64,000 nucleotides of DNA, taken from positions 263,291,863-263,355,862 of the forward strand of contig CP136064.1 of NCBI GenBank assembly GCA_032622095.1, in the 5' to 3' direction. The position numbers and the translations under genes are program-made. Origin of the DNA: Siphonodentalium dalli (lineage: Eukaryota > Mollusca > Scaphopoda > Gadilida > Siphonodentaliidae). The notes beneath the pieces were generated by a model. It searched no databases. It saw nothing but the letters and a program-made list of their open reading frames with translations, and was not told where the DNA came from. Below, piece after piece: positions 11,262-22,421 of the stretch (position 1 is the first letter of the stretch; each line of letters starts with the position of its first letter).

Positions 11262-11959
11262 GTATACATGATACAGGTATTTTAGGTGCCGTTCGCCCAG
11301 TGTGATCTCGATTTCAGACTTCTAGAGTCAGCATATCATCGCCTTACAGTCAAAAGGATGTAAGTCTGTTATTGGGCAAAATATGATTTACATTCGCAGA
11401 CACTTCACCGCCATTGGCGATGAATAGCGAGCGCTATATCGGTATGTTGTAAACAATATGGTGGAAATTTTAACCAAAGTTCACTAGTGTGGTCTCTCGA
11501 GTATTGAGTGTTATGGGTATCGCACACTATTTATGTACTGTATTGTATCATAATATGGCTTTTGTTTACTAACAAGGCGTACAATCTTGACAATAACATG
11601 CTATTTATGCATTTATTATTTGTATAAACAAAATCTGTCTATATTTTAATATTCTTTCTATTTATGGCAGTTTTAACAGATGTGACTATTTTAACAGCAA
11701 TACCCACCGCAAAGGCCATCCGTATCTTTTAAGAAAATGATTAAGAAATACTCCAGCTAATTTTATGAGAATAGTGATCAAATAATTTCTATAACTAAAT
11801 AGGAAACATACATGTACATGTACATGTATGTAGCTTTGGTGTGTTTTATTGAGGTGTATATCGTTGTGGCCATTAGGCACTTTGCTTTTAACTAAATGTG
11901 CCCCAGCGGCCACAGCGACATAACCCCTCAATAAAATACTCTCAAATTACATTAAATTA

Positions 11960-12074
11960 ATCTCAGTGAGAGCTTTCCGATGAATGGCAACAAGCCATAT
12001 TTCCGACTAAATCCTGAAAAATTACCCATAATTCTGCTGTGGTTAAGGAGTCGATTATTTAGGGCATTACTGTA
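11960..12074. mobile_element. Family C MITE, one arm only
   Basis: Only the right half from GAGAGCTTTCCGATGAATGG to CATTACTGTA remains. Confidence 0.7.
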
Positions 12075-12087
12075 GTTATATAGCTTT

Positions 12088-12612
12088 TTATATGCCCTTT
12101 TTGAAAAAAGGTCGTATTATGTTATCAGTCTGTCCGTCCGTCTGTCGAGCCGTCCGTCTGTTAACATTTTTGGTTTCCGATCGATAACTCCAGTTTGGAT
12201 TATTTTATCTGAACCAAAGTTAGCATGTGTATTTCCCAGCTAAAGATACAGGCCAAGTTCGAATATGGGTTCCGTCCAATTATTTTTACATGAGTTACGG
12301 CCCTTTTTCGACTTAGAGTTTGACCGATTTCATGAAATTTTGGTTTCCGACCAATAACTCCAGATTCGATTATGTTATCTGAACCGAAGCTGGTATGTCT
12401 CTTTCCGAGCTAAAACTACAGACCAAGTTCGAATATAGGTTCTGTCCAAATATTTTCAGATAAATTACACACATTTTTCAATCTTAGAATTTGACCGCAT
12501 TTTGGCAGGTATATCAGATATTCTTTGCAAGCTAAACTTATTATTTTATTTTGCGGTAGTACAATTCAAAATGGCTAAAGGGCGTATTGTGCCATGCCCT
12601 AGCGATGCTCTT
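12088..12612 (+). repeat. Interspersed repeat, GTCGTATTATG...GCTCTTGTT family
   Basis: Starts TATGCCCTTTTTGAAAAAAG, with internal GTCCGTCCGTCTGTC and two degenerate units (TTTTGGTTTCCGAYC). Ends GGGCGTATTGTGCCATGCCC then AGCGATGCTCTTGTT. A second copy is at 63095-63466; relics are at 6335-6420 and 56190-56360. Confidence 0.65.
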
Positions 12613-13940
12613 GTTCCTTATTAATTTCTATAATCTCAGCTGAATTATTTTTCGGATATCTGTCTGCAGTCAGCGCAGTGTGGATTTGGATATGGCTGCA
12701 CACTTGTTCTATTTACCACTTTTAGTCATCTACATGTAAGTTAACAAGTTTTGAGGTCGGTTTGTATTATTGGGATATAAAATGCATGACCCAATTGGCA
12801 GTTGACCAATCACCGAATGGGATTTCATGTAATACACACAAGTTATTTAAATATTTAAGAAATGACTTGAAGATCGATTTCTTAATTAAAACCAGGATTC
12901 CTGTATTAATTATGCCCCAATGGAAGTTAATATTTTTATGCCTGAAATCACAGGTACTTTTCTCCATTATTATTGTTATTTGATATGTATGACAGGCTGT
13001 AAATGTCCGTACCTGATAAACATAAAGTCCATGTATAGAAAACATTTTCCTATTCTTACTAATTCAAATATTTGTAAATATGTGTGAAACCCAACGTTTT
13101 ACTCAGGCTTTATAAAATTGTGAAATATTCACCTTCAGTAAATAAAATTGTGTATGACCAATGTTTTCTTCTTTATATGACTCCAATGTGTATGCTCGAT
13201 TCATCACTATCAAGTTTTCATGGTAATTATCATCATTTTACTTGTACATGTACATGTAATATGCATTTGCCCCTTCATTTGTCCTGCCTTTTGGGCATGT
13301 TTGATACTAATATCTCAACCATGGGCTACTGGATCTCAATAAAATTTGGTATGGACTCAAAAGAATAGCTAGATCATGCCATAAATCTCAATTCCGGCCT
13401 ACGCCTGTTGAGATCATATTCCACCAGTACAAAACTGGGGAACTTTTTGATGTTGTGACAGGAAAGTGCATAACATTGAGAAAAAAACAGTGCATGTAAT
13501 AATTCTTGGTTATAAAAATCTATTGCACTGTGGGTGAAGGTCCCAACTTGAGATTGCAAAATTTAAGTGACTTTGTGCGTGAGTTGCTTATAATTATGGA
13601 ATTTCTCGTGGGTAATTAATTCAATGTTTATTGTGATAACGGCTCACAAAAGTAAAACAAAAAGCATGCAATCTCAAGCTGGGACAACCCCCAAATGTGA
13701 AGTAGATTTTTGAGGAACAAGTATTAACAAAGAAATATAATCCCTGTCTTGATTGTTCAATGTTATAAAGTACCATCTCAGAACATCAAAAGTTCCCAGG
13801 TTTTGTACTGGTGGAAAATGATATATACGGGCGTCGGTCTCTGAAAAGCCAACGATAATCCTAATGGGTGTAAAGAGACTGTACGAGCGTAAGCTTGGGT
13901 AGAGGTGCATGGCATGATCTACATGTAGAGAATGGCCACC
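12613..13940. other. No gene seen
   Basis: AT-rich DNA with ACATGTACATGTA tracts. Frames at 12762-13045 on both strands overlap each other and look non-coding. Confidence 0.55.
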
Positions 13941-14298
13941 CTATATATTTTTTACCCTGTGCCAATGCATTCTCTTATATATGCGAGTCGACCATAGGTC
14001 GCCTCGCATATATAAGAGAATGCATTGGCCTAACAATTTTTTTAAATAAATATTTCTTACAATTTTTAGGACATAAAATCCATTACCCTGTAGGGAGCCC
14101 CACACATATATAGAAGAGTGTCGTCTGCTCATGTTTGTCTGGGGCTCTGTATGGGTGAAATTATAAAATTGTTAAAGAATACAAGAAAAAATTATTAAAA
14201 TTGTAAAAAATTGTTAGGCCAATGCATTCTCTTATATATGCGAGGCGACCTATGGTCGACTTGCATATATAAGAGAATGCATTGGCACAGGGTAAAAA
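13941..14298 (+). mobile_element. PAL-bearing element, truncated relative of 1061-2392
   Basis: PAL copies at 13961-14029 (left) and 14218-14286 (right), and the same spacer as the 1061 element, but uninterrupted. The outer ends are lost beyond the poly-T/poly-A next to CCCTGTGCC. It is the empty-site reference for the hAT at 1409-2262. Confidence 0.75.
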
Positions 14299-15077
14299 AA
14301 TCACCACATGCTCTTTCAATGAGTCTAATTGGATTTACTTTTTCCATTCTAGAGTTATCTTCTTTGGTCATCTGTAAACCCACATACATTTAGAATGTGT
14401 CCAATGCCATTGTTGATATGTTCCATTCATTGTCCTTTGTTTATCTGAAAACTATGATTTTCTGTACATGCAGAGTGGTTCTGTCACTCATGGCCATGAT
14501 TGGTTTTGGGATCTCATTGATACCGGTATTTGATATGGCGGTTCAACATGAGCACTCTCAAAAACAACTACTGTATTGTTGTATATTCCATTGTACATGT
14601 ATATGTATGATACTATCCGATTTATGTAAGACACTAGCTCAGTAGAAGCATTCATTGCTTCAGTATGTGAGAACTATTTCTTAATGAAATAGCCAAGTAT
14701 CAATCAGAATGGCACAACGAGACCTCCCCAGTTGTTGGGCCATTCTCAATATTTTCGGGCCATTAGAAAAAGCCTTGCTCCATTTATTTTTTTTAGATAT
14801 GAATTCGAGTGGATGATTTGATTTTCAAAACAGTACTTTGTGTGAAATTTTTTGAATTTAGACGAAAATTCAAATATTTTCATACTTCTAAATTTATTTT
14901 TTGAGTTTGACAAGCAAGTTGCCTGCTTGATCTATTAGAGACTTACCAGGTATGTCTATTATTTAAACACAACTGGCATTATTTGAAACAACATGACATT
15001 GATGTTGTTTACTAATGGACAAACTTTTCAGACATTTGAAATCCTGGACACCCGCATCAAAAAAATGACCAAGCCTG
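14299..15077. other. No gene seen
   Basis: Unique-looking AT-rich DNA between the PAL element and the palindrome-array element. I see no feature in it. Confidence 0.5.
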
Positions 15078-15100
15078 CTATGGGAGGCCAAATTCACATT

Positions 15101-15317
15101 TACACTAATGCTCTAATTAATCGACCTCTTGACCACAGCAGAATTATGGGTAACTTTTCAGGATTTAGTCGGAAATATGGCTTGTTGCCATTCATCGGAA
15201 AGCTCTCACCGAGAGCTTTCCGATGAGTGGCAACAAGCCATATTTCCGACTAAATCCTGAAAAGTTAACCATAATTATGCTGTGGTTAAGAGGTTGATTA
15301 ATTAGAGCATTACTGTA
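15101..15317. mobile_element. Family C MITE with demonstrable TA duplication
   Basis: TA-CACTAATGC ... GCATTACTG-TA. It sits in the left arm of the 15078-16129 inverted repeat. The matching right arm lacks it and reads through a single TA, so insertion at TA is directly visible. Confidence 0.85.
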
Positions 15318-15542
15318 ATAGCTAATTATGCTTAAGCGTAATTCAGATTTCCATTACGCTTAAGCATAACGCCATTAAGCGTAATGGAATTTGTATTACC
15401 CTTAAGCATAATGGAATTACGCTTAAGCGTAATTCAAATTCCATATCTCAAAACTCTCCTGGAGCTGAAATGGATGCAGCCAATTACTGATGCTAATAAC
15501 TTTTAATATATACAAATGTATCTACCTTAGATGATACCATTA

Positions 15543-15911
15543 TACCCTGCTGGACAAAACAAGTGTCCACTTAACCGCGGTGCGGTTAGCATTGCCACCG
15601 CGGCTGAAATGCAACTACACCGCGGCTAACTACAGTTGGGTCGTTGTGTACTTGCCATTTGGCCATGGTGTACTTGCCGCTGTGTACGTTCAATAAACTG
15701 AAAAAAGATGATACAAACCAGAAATCTAACCATGGTGTACATGGGGTCAGGCCGCGGGGTAGTTGCTGTTTGCCCATGGTGTACTTGCCGTTCGGAGCAG
15801 TGTACTTGCCGTTCGGCCGCGGTGCTCAACTGCAGTTCCAAACTCTGACACCACGGTCGAACGGCAAATACACTGCGGTGACATTGGACACTTGTTTTGT
15901 CAAGCAGGGTA
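15543..15911. mobile_element. Family D Tc1/mariner-like element, 369 bp
   Basis: TA-CCCTGCTGGACAAAACAAG ... CTTGTTTTGTCAAGCAGGG-TA. The interior has many CCGCGG and near-palindromic GGTGTACTTGCC units that differ from the AT-rich surroundings. Confidence 0.72.
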
Positions 15912-16129
15912 TGTAAGGTAGTAAGGCTATGAAAACCTATTACGCTTAAGCATAATTGCATTACGCATAAGCGTAATATCATTATGCTTAAGCGTAATGG
16001 CATTATGCTTAACCGTAATGACATTACGCTTAAGCGTAATGACATTACGCTTAAGCATAATGGAGTTGTGAGTGAGGCTATTATGCTTAAGCGTAATTAG
16101 CTATTAAATGTGAATTTGGCCTCCCATAG

Positions 16130-16852
16130 CCTGCAGCAATCATGGTACAAGTTCTTTGTCCTAGAGTTAATGTGGACAGTTTGTCAACTGTCTGGCTGGT
16201 GTGCAAATACGTAGCACCAAAATCATGAAGTAGATTCGAGCATATGGTCGCTTTTCCAACAAATATTTGAGCACCCTGTATGTAAGTGACTTGACAGCAC
16301 TCAACCAATGAGGAGGTTCATACTCAAAAATAAATTTTCAAATGAGTTACTTTATAAGCCAACAAGAACGGTAAAATATTTCCATTATGACAATACCTGT
16401 ATTAGGCTGTATATCTGGCCGTCATATCAGTCGTCGGCCAAAACAGGCATGTCAGGCGAGGCACAAAGCAGTCACGACTTATCACTGGTGGAACCTAAGA
16501 AATATTTCCATTTCGTTAACTCGCCTCCACCGCATTATATTGTGTTGACGGGTTATTCCAGAAAGAACATTGCAACTGCATTGAAGTAATGTTGTCACTG
16601 CGTTGCATTAGTGCTAGAACCGCGTTCATTATCATTTTTCAATGCAGTATCATGGCGGTTCTAACACGGATCGAGGGAGATACTTATTTTGACAATACAT
16701 GTACATGTATGTCAATGAATCGGAAGTCCTCTGTCTGGAAATGCTTCTATCAATTAATATTTATATTATTTCCCTATTTTTCTGGTATAATACATTTTGT
16801 ACTTGTACTGGGTACATATGAGATGATATCTGAAATTTTGCCTTTGTGAAAT
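16130..16852. other. Unassigned, two adjacent plus-strand frames without recognisable family
   Basis: Frames 16308-16589 and 16589-16849 abut. GCAACTGCATTGAA (16568) and TTCAATGCAGT (16637) form an inverted pair, as do GTGCTAGAACCGC (16610) and GCGGTTCTAACAC, suggesting an old foldback rather than a gene. Confidence 0.4.
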
Positions 16853-18245
16853 TGCTAAAAAAAATAAGCCTCGCGGAAACGTTCAGAGCATAGCAAGTGG
16901 GAGAACTCTATTTCTACCTGATCTGTTCAGTTCTAAAAGTAGCCCGTAAAAATGTCAGAATTGATTGTATTATACCAGAAAATTTGAAATAAAATCAATA
17001 ATATGATCATACAAATGTATGCTAGCGTAATTAACGAACCAAAGCAAAACAACGCACATGAGGGTAGTGTGATTCCCTGTATTCGCTCCAAATAAGATTC
17101 AAATGAGCCTATATTTCCTGGGTTGATTATCAGTAATTACACTCCGTACAGAACTGTTCGTCGAAAGAATGGACCCCAATCGTAATTTCGTCTCGATTGA
17201 AAGCTACACTATACATGGTAAAACTACCAACATCAACGTGAAAATAATTATACCTTGTTGAGAACGGGAACATTTTTACTATACATGGTATATTATAAAC
17301 TACCAACATCAAAGTGAAAATAATTATACCTTGTCGAGAACGGGAACATTTTTAATGAATTAAACCAATATATTTCTTTTCTTGACGCTGGGTGAGGGCT
17401 GAGATACTATACGGAGAAGCGTATCCATTTCATAGTTATTCATATCATTCATAAGGTGTCACAGTGTCAATTTCAATGAAAATTGATGAACAACGTCATC
17501 GTGTAACTTTCCCCATTGACGGAGTTCGCCTGAACCTGCATGAATGTATCTTCTGCTTTGTTCATAATTATGTGTTTCCTTTCGATTCAAGTAAATAGTA
17601 TGATATTTATGGATTATCACATGCATGTACCGGTATGTACTATTTAGTCTTATGATAACAATTAATTCCATATTAAATATACATGTATGTTATTTCGCTT
17701 CGCACACTACCTACAGTACCAAGTGGTGTACACTCAAGCACATTAGAATGGTACATTTGTGATGTCATTCTTATTATATTTCACATCAGGAATTTCTATC
17801 ACTTTTCACTCGCCCCGATGGGTGTACCGTAGACTGTAGTTACTATACTGTCGTTATTTATTGTGTCTTATTTTCTCAATAAAAGTTAAACTACTGCCAC
17901 GAATGAACTTATATTGTAATTAAATACTCATAATTCTCATTTGCAATACCAGTAATCGGAAGACACAGTAACAAGATTTCCCGATTAATGCTTTAAGCCC
18001 ACCAATCTACTGTGCGACAAAAGTGCTCGCAAAAAAAACAGCAGCGTCGTATTAGTTAATAATTGGTGACGTCACAAAATCAGATATAGTCTATATATGA
18101 CCCAAAGCGTCCAGCTTTGGTTCATCATTATTTGAAAGAAGCATTTCCGGACAGGGTCTTTGATTCATATTTATTATTTTATACCCAGGAAACTATATAA
18201 AACTTGTTGTTGGAAGAGATAGACCATCTTTAAGCATCATGATTG
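16853..18245 (+). repeat. Same repeat as 3149, split by about 1.1 kb
   Basis: Left part 16853-17002, right part 18132-18245. The DNA between (17003-18131) has no match in the 3149 copy and no clear terminal repeats. It includes a 72-bp tandem duplication (17209-17356, CTACCAACATCAAMGTGAAA). Confidence 0.55.
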
Positions 18246-18360
18246 ATCGAAATAACCATGTAAACAACCAAGCCTTCATAATATACATATATTACTTTAT
18301 TGATGTTTACATGTATATCATTTGGTGTGGGCAACCAGTACCATAATATGCAGTACAATG

Positions 18361-18581
18361 TACAGTAATGCCCTAAATAATCGACTCCTTAACAACAGCA
18401 GAATTATGGGTAATTTTTCAGGATTTAGTAGGAAATATGGTTTGTTGCCATTGAACATCGCAAAGCTCTCAGTGAGAGCTTTCCAATGAATGGCAACAAG
18501 CCATATTTCCGACTAAATCCTGAAAAATTACCCATAATTCTGCTGTGGTTAAGGATTCGATTATTTAGGACATTACTGTAG
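18361..18581. mobile_element. Family C MITE downstream of VPS29
   Basis: TA-CAGTAATGCCCTAAATAA ... TTATTTAGGACATTACTG-TA foldback, 286 bp beyond the VPS29 stop codon. Confidence 0.8.
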
Positions 18582-18589
18582 ATCAGACA

Positions 18590-18835
18590 AGTGTTTGTAC
18601 AGTTCTTTGATACTGGGAGAAGTTTCAAGTGCTGCAACAACATATCAGTGGCGGTTTCTGCCCCTGTTGTATTTCCCAATCAGCCCAATAAAATGGGGAA
18701 GAATTTGTCATCCAGTTTATAATAAATAGAAATATGATCTTCGTTTGTCCATTGAACGCCATGACACAAATCTCTTGCAGATAGTCTTTTGACAATGTCA
18801 TCTTTTTCGACTGGTCCCAGTGATGTCTTTGACAG
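18590..18835 (-). other. Possible decayed or UTR-embedded reading frame downstream of VPS29
   Basis: On the minus strand, just 3' of VPS29, one frame is open for about 51 codons (18683-18835). After a single in-frame TGA at 18680-18682 it stays open for about 30 more codons, up to the family C MITE. Composition looks coding-like (segments such as DDIVKRLSARDL, WTNEDHISIYYKLDDKFFP and LLQHLKLLPVSKN), unlike the low-complexity frames around it. No start codon fits well and I do not recognise the family. It may be part of the VPS29 3' UTR, a pseudo-exon, or an exon of an unrelated gene. Confidence 0.25.
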
Positions 18836-18866
18836 TTATTCAATTGAATTTTTATACTCTGGATAG

Positions 18867-19415
18867 TTAAGATTTCCTATATTCAATTCGTTCAACCTTC
18901 ACTTCATCATTCAAAAGTTTGTAGACGTAAGCAACGACAGTTGACTGTTGGATATCTAGAATGATGAACGAGGGCGTGACTGAACAATCCAAAGCGCTGT
19001 ATGCTCCTGTAGCTGATCCGGGGTTGATATAAAATTTATTCTCATGCTCGAATGCCTCAAATTTGTGCGTGTGACCCGATATCAGAATGTCAACATCTAG
19101 TTGTCGCTGTACAATTGCCAGGCTTTCTCTATCTCCCCATGGCACAACCTGATGACCGTGACACAATCCGATTCGGAATTGGCCAACAGTTACCACTTTC
19201 TGCTCAGGATAGTTCATATTCTCATCAAAGTCTCCTCTCACGATATGGACATCGCTGGCCAATGTCTTCAGATAATCATATGATTCCTTGGTGCACAGGT
19301 TGCCAGTGGATAATATGTGCTGAATCTTGCCTGGAACAAGCAGTTTCTTGAATTTGTTTGGGAATGTATTGCATCTATGTGGAATGTGCAGATCGCCCAA
19401 AACTAGCACAAGCAT
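18867..19415 (-). CDS. VPS29: VPS29, retromer complex subunit (182 aa, uninterrupted)
   Basis: Seen: a single open frame of 182 codons, the usual length of animal VPS29, starting [10 protein letters not shown] and ending [11 protein letters not shown]. It has the calcineurin-like phosphoesterase fold of the family. D8, H10 (GDLH), N39 (GNL), D62 (RGDFDEN), H86 (CHGH) and H115/H117 (SGHTH) sit at the positions of the metal-site residues of metallophosphoesterases, and GSATGAY follows. Known for the family: VPS29 is a cytosolic/endosomal scaffold that binds VPS35 in retromer and VPS35L in retriever to recycle cargo from endosomes. No catalytic role is established in cells. Odd: there is no intron, not even after the initiator ATG. 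Upstream (19416-19560) there is a GGAAGT and an AAGGGAGGTAACT-like motif on the transcript side, compatible with a native promoter. A family C MITE starts 286 bp past the stop. It could be a retrocopy, but the frame is intact. Confidence 0.96.
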   Translation of the reverse strand: MLVLVLGDLHIPHRCNTFPNKFKKLLVPGKIQHILSTGNLCTKESYDYLKTLASDVHIVRGDFDENMNYPEQKVVTVGQFRIGLCHGHQVVPWGDRESLAIVQRQLDVDILISGHTHKFEAFEHENKFYINPGSATGAYSALDCSVTPSFIILDIQQSTVVAYVYKLLNDEVKVERIEYRKS

Positions 19416-19969
19416 TTTGACTGTTTTAAATATTGTATTTTCGTCAAAACTAGAAATAATCAGTTTATAAAAATTGCAAGAAACCGCCTCCTCAATTTGA
19501 GCTACACCAGCGCTACACCCGGAAGTATGTATCTAAACCTAAGGGAGGTAACTTAAAAGAAATAGAATTTACCTTGTTTTCTTTCTGAATCACTCATGCG
19601 TAAATGTATTACGTTATGACGTACTCACACCTATATTTAGTAACACAATCAATGAATTCTACCGGCACGTGCGCGCACTGTCAAATCAAATTGCGCCTTT
19701 TTAATTGGTGCTTTCTCGCAGTATATCCCCAGGATTCCTGTTGAGGATATGATTACAATGAAAGGCAGATAGCTGCATTTTTTCTAAAAGCTCATCGCGG
19801 GCTGGATCACTGAAATTGTCCGCTATCGTATAATGGTACAGTATGTTATTATAATTCGTGCGCGTGTTTAATTAATTAATAATGAAGAAGGAGTTACTAA
19901 CAACATTGTCCAGTGTTACTGTACGAAATCTTTTTTCTATAAAATTATAAAATATAATTAGTAATAGTA

Positions 19970-20098
19970 TCACAGTTACTGGACATAAACTTGATAAAGT
20001 CCCAAAAATAAGGTTTTAATCGAGTTTAGAAATAATTAGGATACCGATTTCTAAACTCGATTAAAACCTTATTTTTGGGACTTTATGTCCAGTAACTG
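19970..20098. repeat. Large imperfect hairpin (arms about 50 bp)
   Basis: AGTTACTGGACATAAA and AAAGTCCCAAAAATAAGG...TTTAGAAAT on the left pair with ATTTCTAAACTCGATT...TATGTCCAGTAACT on the right, around a short loop near 20040. One small asymmetry (CTTGAT) lies in the left arm. It ends exactly where the 20099 element begins. Confidence 0.75.
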
Positions 20099-21773
20099 CA
20101 GGGGGGGGTCTGGAAAAAAATTGCACATATAGGGCCCAAAAAAAAAAATTCCGACCTCGAGGGACCCACCACCCCATATTTTCCAAAAAAATATTTTTTT
20201 CCTCCAAAATTTTGGGGACCCACCCCGTTTCTCATGTTTTTATCAAAATTTCAGAGGTTTTTTTTAGGCGTTCTTCAATAACTGTGTTAACTGCCTTACT
20301 AATTGGTAAACACAGATCAGAAAAACGAAAAATATACTGTATTTCCATGTGTTTCCTGGTGTTTTCAGTATCTAACAACAATATTAATTAAGCATTGTGT
20401 ATATTTTCTAGTATAGGTACACTATATGTCACACATTGCCCTAGACCCCATTATAGCCTTAATATATCGAGTGTGTTGTGTCTGACAGAGAACACTGGCC
20501 AGTGTAAATAGTGGTAAACAGGTCAGGGGTTCCACAATTATATGTGCATGATCAAAGAACTCTTTAGTCTTATCCAACGGGATGGGGTGGGGAGGGGAAT
20601 TGTTTTTTGGTTAGGTATACACATAGATATATGGTTATTATACTGCCCGATATTAGTCGGCGGGTATATAGTTTACGTCTCGAGCCGTCTGTCCATACAA
20701 ACATTTTGAATTTTAACTCAAGAGTCGGTTGTCATATTTTGATGCCCAATGGCATGGTGACGGACCAGAAATGGGGGACGAATATGCATAATATCGCGGG
20801 TTGTGATCACCAATGCCTACCAGAGTTATGGGCCCTGTTCGACTTTATGAAATTCAGTCCATACAAAGATTTTGCAATATAAGTTAAGTGTCGGTTGTCA
20901 AATTTTGATGTGGTTTGGTATGGTGATAGACCAGAATGAAGAATTGAATGTCATTTCTCAATGCATCTGAATGCATTACATTATTTCAGTTCATCTACCG
21001 GTATTTGTAAGTGATAACAGTATACAATTAGTATTTTCGTCTTGTTGAGTAGTAAATCTCCCAGATGAAGTTCGGAAATTCAATGAGAATAGCGTCACCT
21101 TCATTTGGGATTGTCTGAGCAGTAAACAGTAATGTCATTCATCATAACCAATTCAGTTTTATTTGGATAATTGTTGCAAATTAACATTATACTAGCAATC
21201 ATTCAAGATGAGAAATAACCAGAAGAAATTAATTTGATTACATGCCAGAACAAGACAGTATTTCAGACATTAGAAACTTATGAGATACCCTTTTCAATTT
21301 CATGTTATGCAACAATCAGGTTAATGATATCTACTAGTAGTCATCATTGAGTATTCACCATGTAGTATCCAATTTGTGATAAGAGTTTTTTTGTTTTATT
21401 ACTTTTATTCAGAGAATACAACTGGGTAATATATTAATTTTGTTACTAAATATTTCTTCCGTTGATCATAAGTTTCCTGAACGTTAATACGGTGGTCCAC
21501 TGTGAACTTGTGAAGTGCATGGTCCGGGATACTGTGAAATCCAGAATGTTGCTAAATCTGAGGCTAAAGAGTCACTTTAACTGCCTATATAGCCCTATAC
21601 CAACAAGCATGGTACTAACATGCTTACAAACAACATTACATGGTCAGTACTTGTAAATTGTTTGAAAAAAAACCATTTTGGAAAAAAATTACAAGCACCA
21701 TTTTTTCCGCCTCTGGACCACCCACCCACCCCGGCCCTATATACAGAATTTTTTTGCAGACCCCCCCCCCCTG
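20099..21773. mobile_element. DNA transposon with G-rich ends (CAGGGGG...), 1675 bp
   Basis: Inverted ends CAGGGGGGGGTCTGGAAAAA and its counterpart AGACCCCCCCCCCTG, with GTAACTG on both sides (20092-20098, 21774-21780). Seven bp match exactly; eight if one edge base is allowed. The TIR sequence resembles the 64-bp element at 34980. The interior has a diffuse GTCC-type repeat at 20690-20920 and no recognisable transposase. Confidence 0.65.
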
Positions 21774-21780
21774 GTAACTG

Positions 21781-22421
21781 TGGTAATATTTACCTATAAC
21801 TTATACTAAGTTATAGGTAAATATTACTAAAAAAAATATTTTATTTATTTATACTCACTGTTTTGAAGGCCCGTGATTGCATGTATACTCAATTTAATAT
21901 ATGTTATGATTTTATAATATATTGTCATACTGTTATAGCCTATAGTGTTTCTAGACTACAGGGCCCCGGTTATAATTAGTGTTTCTACAGGGCCCCGGTT
22001 ATAATATTCTAATGTATAATATTGTTATAAAGGTATTACTGAGGCTGTTCAAAGTGTTATAGAAATTATCACCTATCTTTGGGTTATGTCGGCTGTTGGC
22101 AGTGTTGCCGATAAAAAGTAAATGTGAGGCAGAAATAACCAGGGATGCCAGAAACACCAAACGGCCAGGGGGCAAACCAATCAGGTGGAACTTTTCGGGT
22201 GCCAACTGGTCTCCCCTGGGCCAGGGCAAGTGGCCCCGCATGCCCTCTTCTCCAGCGTCCCTGGGAATAACATTTTAAAGATGACTACACATGCGTCATG
22301 TCAAGATTTTGTTAATTTCTGTGTAACCAAAACACCTTTTCGTAAAGATGGGTACATGTATACTCAAAACACCAAAATGTGGCACTATTATCTGAGCCTT
22401 ACTGAGTGTACATTTTCAGAA
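21781..22421. other. No gene seen; includes a short perfect hairpin and a 26-bp duplication
   Basis: GTAATATTTACCTATAACTT / AAGTTATAGGTAAATATTAC hairpin at 21783-21831. AGGGCCCCGGTTATAAT is repeated at 21960 and 21988. Confidence 0.6.

Larger units (their letters stand above)
15078..16129. mobile_element. Inverted-repeat element with arrays of a TTACGCTTAAGCGTAA palindrome
   Basis: 25-bp ends CTATGGGAGGCCAAATTCAC... (15078-15102, and reverse complement 16105-16129), flanked by CCTG on both sides. Each arm goes on to TAATAGCTAATTA and then an array of the palindrome ATTACGCTTAAGCGTAAT (15325-15440 and 15940-16100). MITEs of families C (15101) and D (15543) are inserted in it. Confidence 0.6.

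Noticed and set aside
15626-16045. 139-codon minus frame with LRLSVMSLRLS repeats
   Set aside because: The repeats translate the TTACGCTTAAGCGTAA array and the rest is family D MITE sequence.
19101-19351. Plus-strand frames overlapping VPS29
   Set aside because: Shadow frames opposite a clearly conserved gene.
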